Of a stretch of DNA of 9,672 nucleotides, positions 7,347 through 9,672 are shown one piece after another; position 1 is the stretch's first letter; the number at the start of each line of letters is the position of its first letter. Location of the stretch: NCBI GenBank assembly GCA_900545455.1, contig UQZF01000101.1, positions 1 to 9,672 on the forward strand, written 5' to 3'. The notes beneath the pieces were generated by a model, which did no database searches, was not told the origin of the DNA, and saw only the letters and a program-made list of their open reading frames with translations. Both the position numbers and the translations under genes were made by a program. This DNA is from an uncultured Eubacteriales bacterium (lineage in GTDB: Bacteria > Bacillota > Clostridia > Lachnospirales > Lachnospiraceae).

Positions 7347-7457
7347 AGTTTGTGAGATACCGGGATTGCGCGGAAGGTTGTAAAAAAAGTAAGAGGCTTG
7401 ATTAGTCATAATGGATTCATGATAGTTAGGTGTTAAAGCATAGGCAAAAACAAAAAT
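7347..7457. other. Spacer between the two structured elements
   Basis: This 111-base A/T-rich spacer has no open frame with a ribosome binding site. The only hint of a signal is TTGATT (7398-7403), 17 bp, GATAGT (7421-7426), a weak promoter match (4/6 and 4/6) on the plus strand that could contribute to fabD transcription. Nothing else is recognised. Confidence 0.4.
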
Positions 7458-7692
7458 GTGTATAAAGTGTTATATTAATACATATCGCGACTTTTGGGAG
7501 AAGCTTAGTTGTTCTTAGGTCTCTGTCGTGTGTCAAGCCACAGTCGGCATGGATGCCGGCTGAGTTGCAAACAGCCATGGAAGGCTGATTTTGCAACGGT
7601 GGCGAGAGCTGCGTATAATTTAATCAGAGACCTTAGAAACAACTTGCTTTGGACAACGGAGTCGATATGTATTAATATAACGCTTTATACAC
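7458..7692. repeat. Structured inverted-repeat element 2 (inverted, diverged copy of element 1 core)
   Basis: The terminal arms are 30 bp (7458-7487 with 7663-7692), paired in 29 positions plus one T-G wobble. Inside, CGACTTTTGG (7488-7497) faces GGACAACGGAG (7651-7661). An inner helix joins 7501-7525 with 7625-7649. Two apical hairpins lie at 7543-7560 (GTCGGCA/TGCCGGC) and 7564-7597 (GTTGCAAA/TTTGCAAC, then CAGCC/GGCTG with loop ATGGAA). Reverse-complemented, this reproduces the order of element 1: the same internal-loop strings, the same inner-helix strings and the same two hairpins in the same order. Element 2 lacks element 1's extra outer helix. It ends 60 bases before the fabD start. 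Confidence 0.8.
7591..7619 (+). promoter_or_regulatory. Possible promoter inside element 2, toward fabD
   Basis: TTGCAA (7591-7596), 17 bp and a perfect TATAAT (7614-7619) face fabD, predicting transcription from about 7626. The -35 box lies in the right arm of an apical hairpin. The matching position of element 1 has no TATAAT, so the promoter is not a conserved part of the element. The gap of more than 700 bases before fabD makes an independent promoter reasonable. Confidence 0.45.
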
Positions 7693-7752
7693 TCATAGAT
7701 TATGGAGACATGTTTTGACACGGGATTCTTTAATAGGTTAGGAGGAAGAAAG

Positions 7753-8673
7753 ATGGGTAAAATCGCATTTTTGTTCGCAGGACAGGGTGCCCAGTCGGTC
7801 GGCATGGGCAAGGATTTATATGACAACAACGCTGCCGCAAAGGCAGTATTCGATATGGGTGAGGCTTTAAGACCGGGCACGGAGGCAATGTGCTTTGAGG
7901 GACCGGGCGAGGCACTCACACAGACAGAGAACACACAGCCGTGTCTTTTCCTTACGGACCTCGCGTGCGCGAGAGCGTTAGAGGCAGCGGGCGTAAAGGC
8001 TGACATGGCGGCAGGCTTCTCACTCGGAGAGATTCCGGCACTCGCATTTGCGGGCGTGCTCTCGGACGAGGACGCATTTAAGCTTGTCACATTAAGAGGC
8101 GAGAAGATGTCGGAGTGTGCGGCTAAGCATCCGGGCTCAATGGTTGCGGCATTGAAGCTTGACAATGCGAAGGTCGAGGAAGTATGTGCGGGATTTAAGA
8201 ACGTGTATCCGGTCAACTACAACTGTCCGGGACAGCTCTCATGCGCAGGAGCGGTTGAGGAGCTTGACGCGTTTGTCGATGCCATAAAGGCAGCAGGCGG
8301 AAGAGCGGTTAAGCTTGCAGTGAGCGGTGCATTCCATACACCATTTATGGCTGAGGCAACACAGGCACTTGCAGAGAAGCTTAACGATATGAAGGTGTCG
8401 GCACCTGAATTAACACTGTACTCTAATCTTACAGGTGAGGCATATCCTTCAGGGAAGGCTGAGATTATTGATACGGTTTCTAAGCAGGCATCCAACAGCG
8501 TGCGTTGGGAGAAGCTCGTTCGCGACATGGCAGCCAACGGAGTTGACACATTTATCGAGGTCGGAGCGGGAACAACTCTCTCAGGTCTTGTAAAGAGAAC
8601 CTTAACTGATGTCAGGGTGTTCAACGTGTGTGATATGGCTACACTCACAGAGACGGTTAAAAATGTGATGTAA
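7753..8673 (+). CDS. fabD: Malonyl-CoA:ACP transacylase (FabD)
   Basis: This 306-residue acyltransferase moves malonyl from CoA to the ACP phosphopantetheine, supplying extender units for condensation. The N-terminal FLFAGQGAQ motif, nucleophile Ser90 in GFSLGE, an Arg in TLRGEKM for malonyl-carboxylate binding, catalytic His195 in GAFHTPFM and Gln in SKQASNSVRW are all present. The residue before the nucleophile, usually His in GHSLGE, is Phe here. Length is typical. The start at 7753 has GGAGG seven bases upstream; the earlier frame opening at 7702 lacks this. It is separated from the dehydratase by the two structured elements and probably has its own promoter. It could serve the KS-CLF pathway, general fatty-acid synthesis, or both. 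Confidence 0.94.
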   Translation: MGKIAFLFAGQGAQSVGMGKDLYDNNAAAKAVFDMGEALRPGTEAMCFEGPGEALTQTENTQPCLFLTDLACARALEAAGVKADMAAGFSLGEIPALAFAGVLSDEDAFKLVTLRGEKMSECAAKHPGSMVAALKLDNAKVEEVCAGFKNVYPVNYNCPGQLSCAGAVEELDAFVDAIKAAGGRAVKLAVSGAFHTPFMAEATQALAEKLNDMKVSAPELTLYSNLTGEAYPSGKAEIIDTVSKQASNSVRWEKLVRDMAANGVDTFIEVGAGTTLSGLVKRTLTDVRVFNVCDMATLTETVKNVM

Positions 8674-8681
8674 TCAAGGAA

Positions 8682-8758
8682 ATGCCGTATTTGGGAAGAA
8701 AATCCCGTAAACACGGCATGAGTTGCGCAATTGCAACGTATGTTTGCTTTACTTTTTT
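8682..8758 (+). terminator. Possible terminator region after fabD
   Basis: A hairpin with ATGCCGT (8682-8688) and ACGGCAT (8713-8719), plus inner GGGA/TCCC, lies 9 bases after the fabD stop. A second small hairpin follows, GTTGC (8722-8726) and GCAAC (8733-8737), and then T6 at 8753-8758. The T-run is not directly adjacent to either stem, so an intrinsic terminator is likely but not textbook. The remaining stretch to 8830 should hold the tldD promoter; only a TATAAA (8784-8789) without a good -35 box is visible. Confidence 0.5.
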
Positions 8759-8830
8759 AAGAATTACAATGTAAAATTCAGAGTATAAATTCGGACACGT
8801 TACGCGTTCGACAATATAAGGAGGCAGTAC

Positions 8831-9672
8831 ATGTTAGAGGACATCTTAAAAGGAAAAAAGGGTTTGTTTGAGACAGGTATGCAGAGCGTGCTGCGCGGGC
8901 AGGAAAACAGAGTAAGAAGAATTGTGATTAAGCAGGGAAATCTTGTTGTGAATGAGCGCTCGGAGAGCAGCGGCGTGTGTGCAAAGGTCTACAAAAACGG
9001 AGTGAGCGGTTTCGCGTCGATGGCTGAGTATACACCTGAGGCGGCGGAGATGGTTTTAAAGGCAGCTACGGAGAACGCACATTATCTTTATAAGTACACG
9101 GAGAATAAGAAGGCGGCGCTTTCACCTTACAAAAATGCGGGTGCTTATGCCCGGTCAAAGAGATTCATCATCGACTTTGAGCAGAAGCGGCTTGTAGACC
9201 TCTGCAAGCAGGTGGACGATTACATAGTAAACAAGTATCCGAAACTCACGAGCAGAACCGTTGTCTATAGAGAGGACACGATGGAGAAGGTAATCTGCAC
9301 CTCCGATGCTGCGGACGGTCATGTGGCTTATCCGAGATGCGCCCTGTATTTTGTGCTCAATATGGAGTCAAAGGACGGACAGCCTCTTGAGCTTATGGAT
9401 TTGGTCGGAGGCTTCGGACATGCAGACGATAACTTCAAGGATTTGTCCGAGGTATACGCTAAGATTGACAGTGTATACAACAGGCTTTGTGATAAGTCGG
9501 AGGGCGTGTACGCCGAGGCGGGAGTCAAGACCGTAATTCTCGATTCGGATGTTGCGGGAATGATAGCACACGAGGCTGTGGGACATACGGTTGAGGCTGA
9601 CCTTGTAATCGGCGGCTCTGTTGCGGGTCCTAACCTCGGAAAGCAGGTTGCATCCGAGCTTGTGAGCATCGT
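8831..9672 (+). CDS. tldD: TldD-family metalloprotease, 5' part
   Basis: The first 280 residues of a gene that runs off the right edge. The frame stays open to the end of the window. The zinc-binding HEAVGH motif (His247, Glu248, His252) followed by TVEAD matches the HEAVGHGLEGD of TldD; PmbA/TldE partners usually lack a full HExxxH. TldD normally acts with TldE/PmbA as a cytoplasmic heterodimeric peptidase that trims unfolded peptides and some modified-peptide precursors. A pmbA-like gene just downstream would be expected but is outside the window. AAGGAGG six bases upstream of the ATG fixes the start. The upstream hairpins suggest it is a separate unit from the fatty-acid genes, and there is no obvious functional tie to them. 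Confidence 0.9.
   Translation, partial: MLEDILKGKKGLFETGMQSVLRGQENRVRRIVIKQGNLVVNERSESSGVCAKVYKNGVSGFASMAEYTPEAAEMVLKAATENAHYLYKYTENKKAALSPYKNAGAYARSKRFIIDFEQKRLVDLCKQVDDYIVNKYPKLTSRTVVYREDTMEKVICTSDAADGHVAYPRCALYFVLNMESKDGQPLELMDLVGGFGHADDNFKDLSEVYAKIDSVYNRLCDKSEGVYAEAGVKTVILDSDVAGMIAHEAVGHTVEADLVIGGSVAGPNLGKQVASELVSI

Noticed and set aside
7074..7355. Open frame of 93 codons on the plus strand in the gap after the dehydratase
   Set aside because: It lies entirely within the folded element 1, has no ribosome binding site, and its composition (many His, Cys, Arg and Ser) is that of chance translation of hairpin arms.
7049..7692. Interpretation of the two folded elements as ordinary intrinsic terminators, tRNAs or CRISPR repeats
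   Set aside because: They are far too long and multi-branched for terminators and no T-run follows. There is no tRNA cloverleaf, and only two copies in inverted orientation, which rules out a CRISPR array.
7509..7718. Open frame of 69 codons on the plus strand
   Set aside because: It is inside element 2, lacks a ribosome binding site and has no recognisable protein character.
7715..7720. Perfect TTGACA -35 box just upstream of fabD
   Set aside because: No -10 box lies 16-18 bp downstream, and a start there would fall inside or after the ribosome binding site.

Overview
The window looks like a Lachnospiraceae-type Firmicute (Roseburia/Agathobacter/Butyrivibrio relatives). The evidence is an endospore-associated SPOCS/LysM protein, strong GGAGG ribosome binding sites, a low-to-mid GC codon style, and a TldD metalloprotease. 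The genus cannot be fixed from the sequence alone.

Layout. (1) Positions 2-778 hold the 3' end of a SPOCS (DUF3794)-LysM spore-envelope-type gene, closed by a strong intrinsic terminator. (2) Positions 873-1433 (minus strand) encode a TetR-family regulator, transcribed divergently from what follows. The intergenic region has two back-to-back sigma-A-type promoters whose -10 boxes share one perfect 14-bp palindrome. (3) Positions 1599-7036 are a tightly packed plus-strand operon: patatin-like lipase, PlsC-like acyltransferase, acyl carrier protein (ACP), a large ketosynthase fused to a catalytically dead ketosynthase-like domain (KS-CLF type), FabG-like ketoreductase and FabZ-like dehydratase. 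(4) Positions 7037-7752 contain no gene. They hold two large foldable elements (7049-7346 and 7458-7692) that are diverged homologues in opposite orientation. (5) Positions 7753-8673 encode a FabD-type malonyl-CoA:ACP transacylase. (6) Positions 8831-9672 are the 5' part of tldD.

How it may work together. ACP, malonyl transacylase, KS-CLF, ketoreductase and dehydratase form a type II fatty-acid/polyketide chain-building set. No enoyl reductase and no acetyl-CoA carboxylase gene is visible. A chain extended by this set alone would keep double bonds (or hydroxyls), as in aryl-polyene, ladderane or PUFA-type pathways. The PlsC-like acyltransferase and patatin-like hydrolase could attach the acyl product to a membrane lipid and remodel it, and the TetR protein is the obvious candidate regulator. 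This pathway reading is inference; the individual enzyme families are well supported.

The two most unusual items are the fused KS-CLF protein, whose second half has lost all three catalytic residues, and the inverted pair of structured elements in the 716-bp gap. About a dozen paired positions in those elements differ between the copies in a compensatory way, which points to a conserved RNA or DNA fold rather than chance palindromes.
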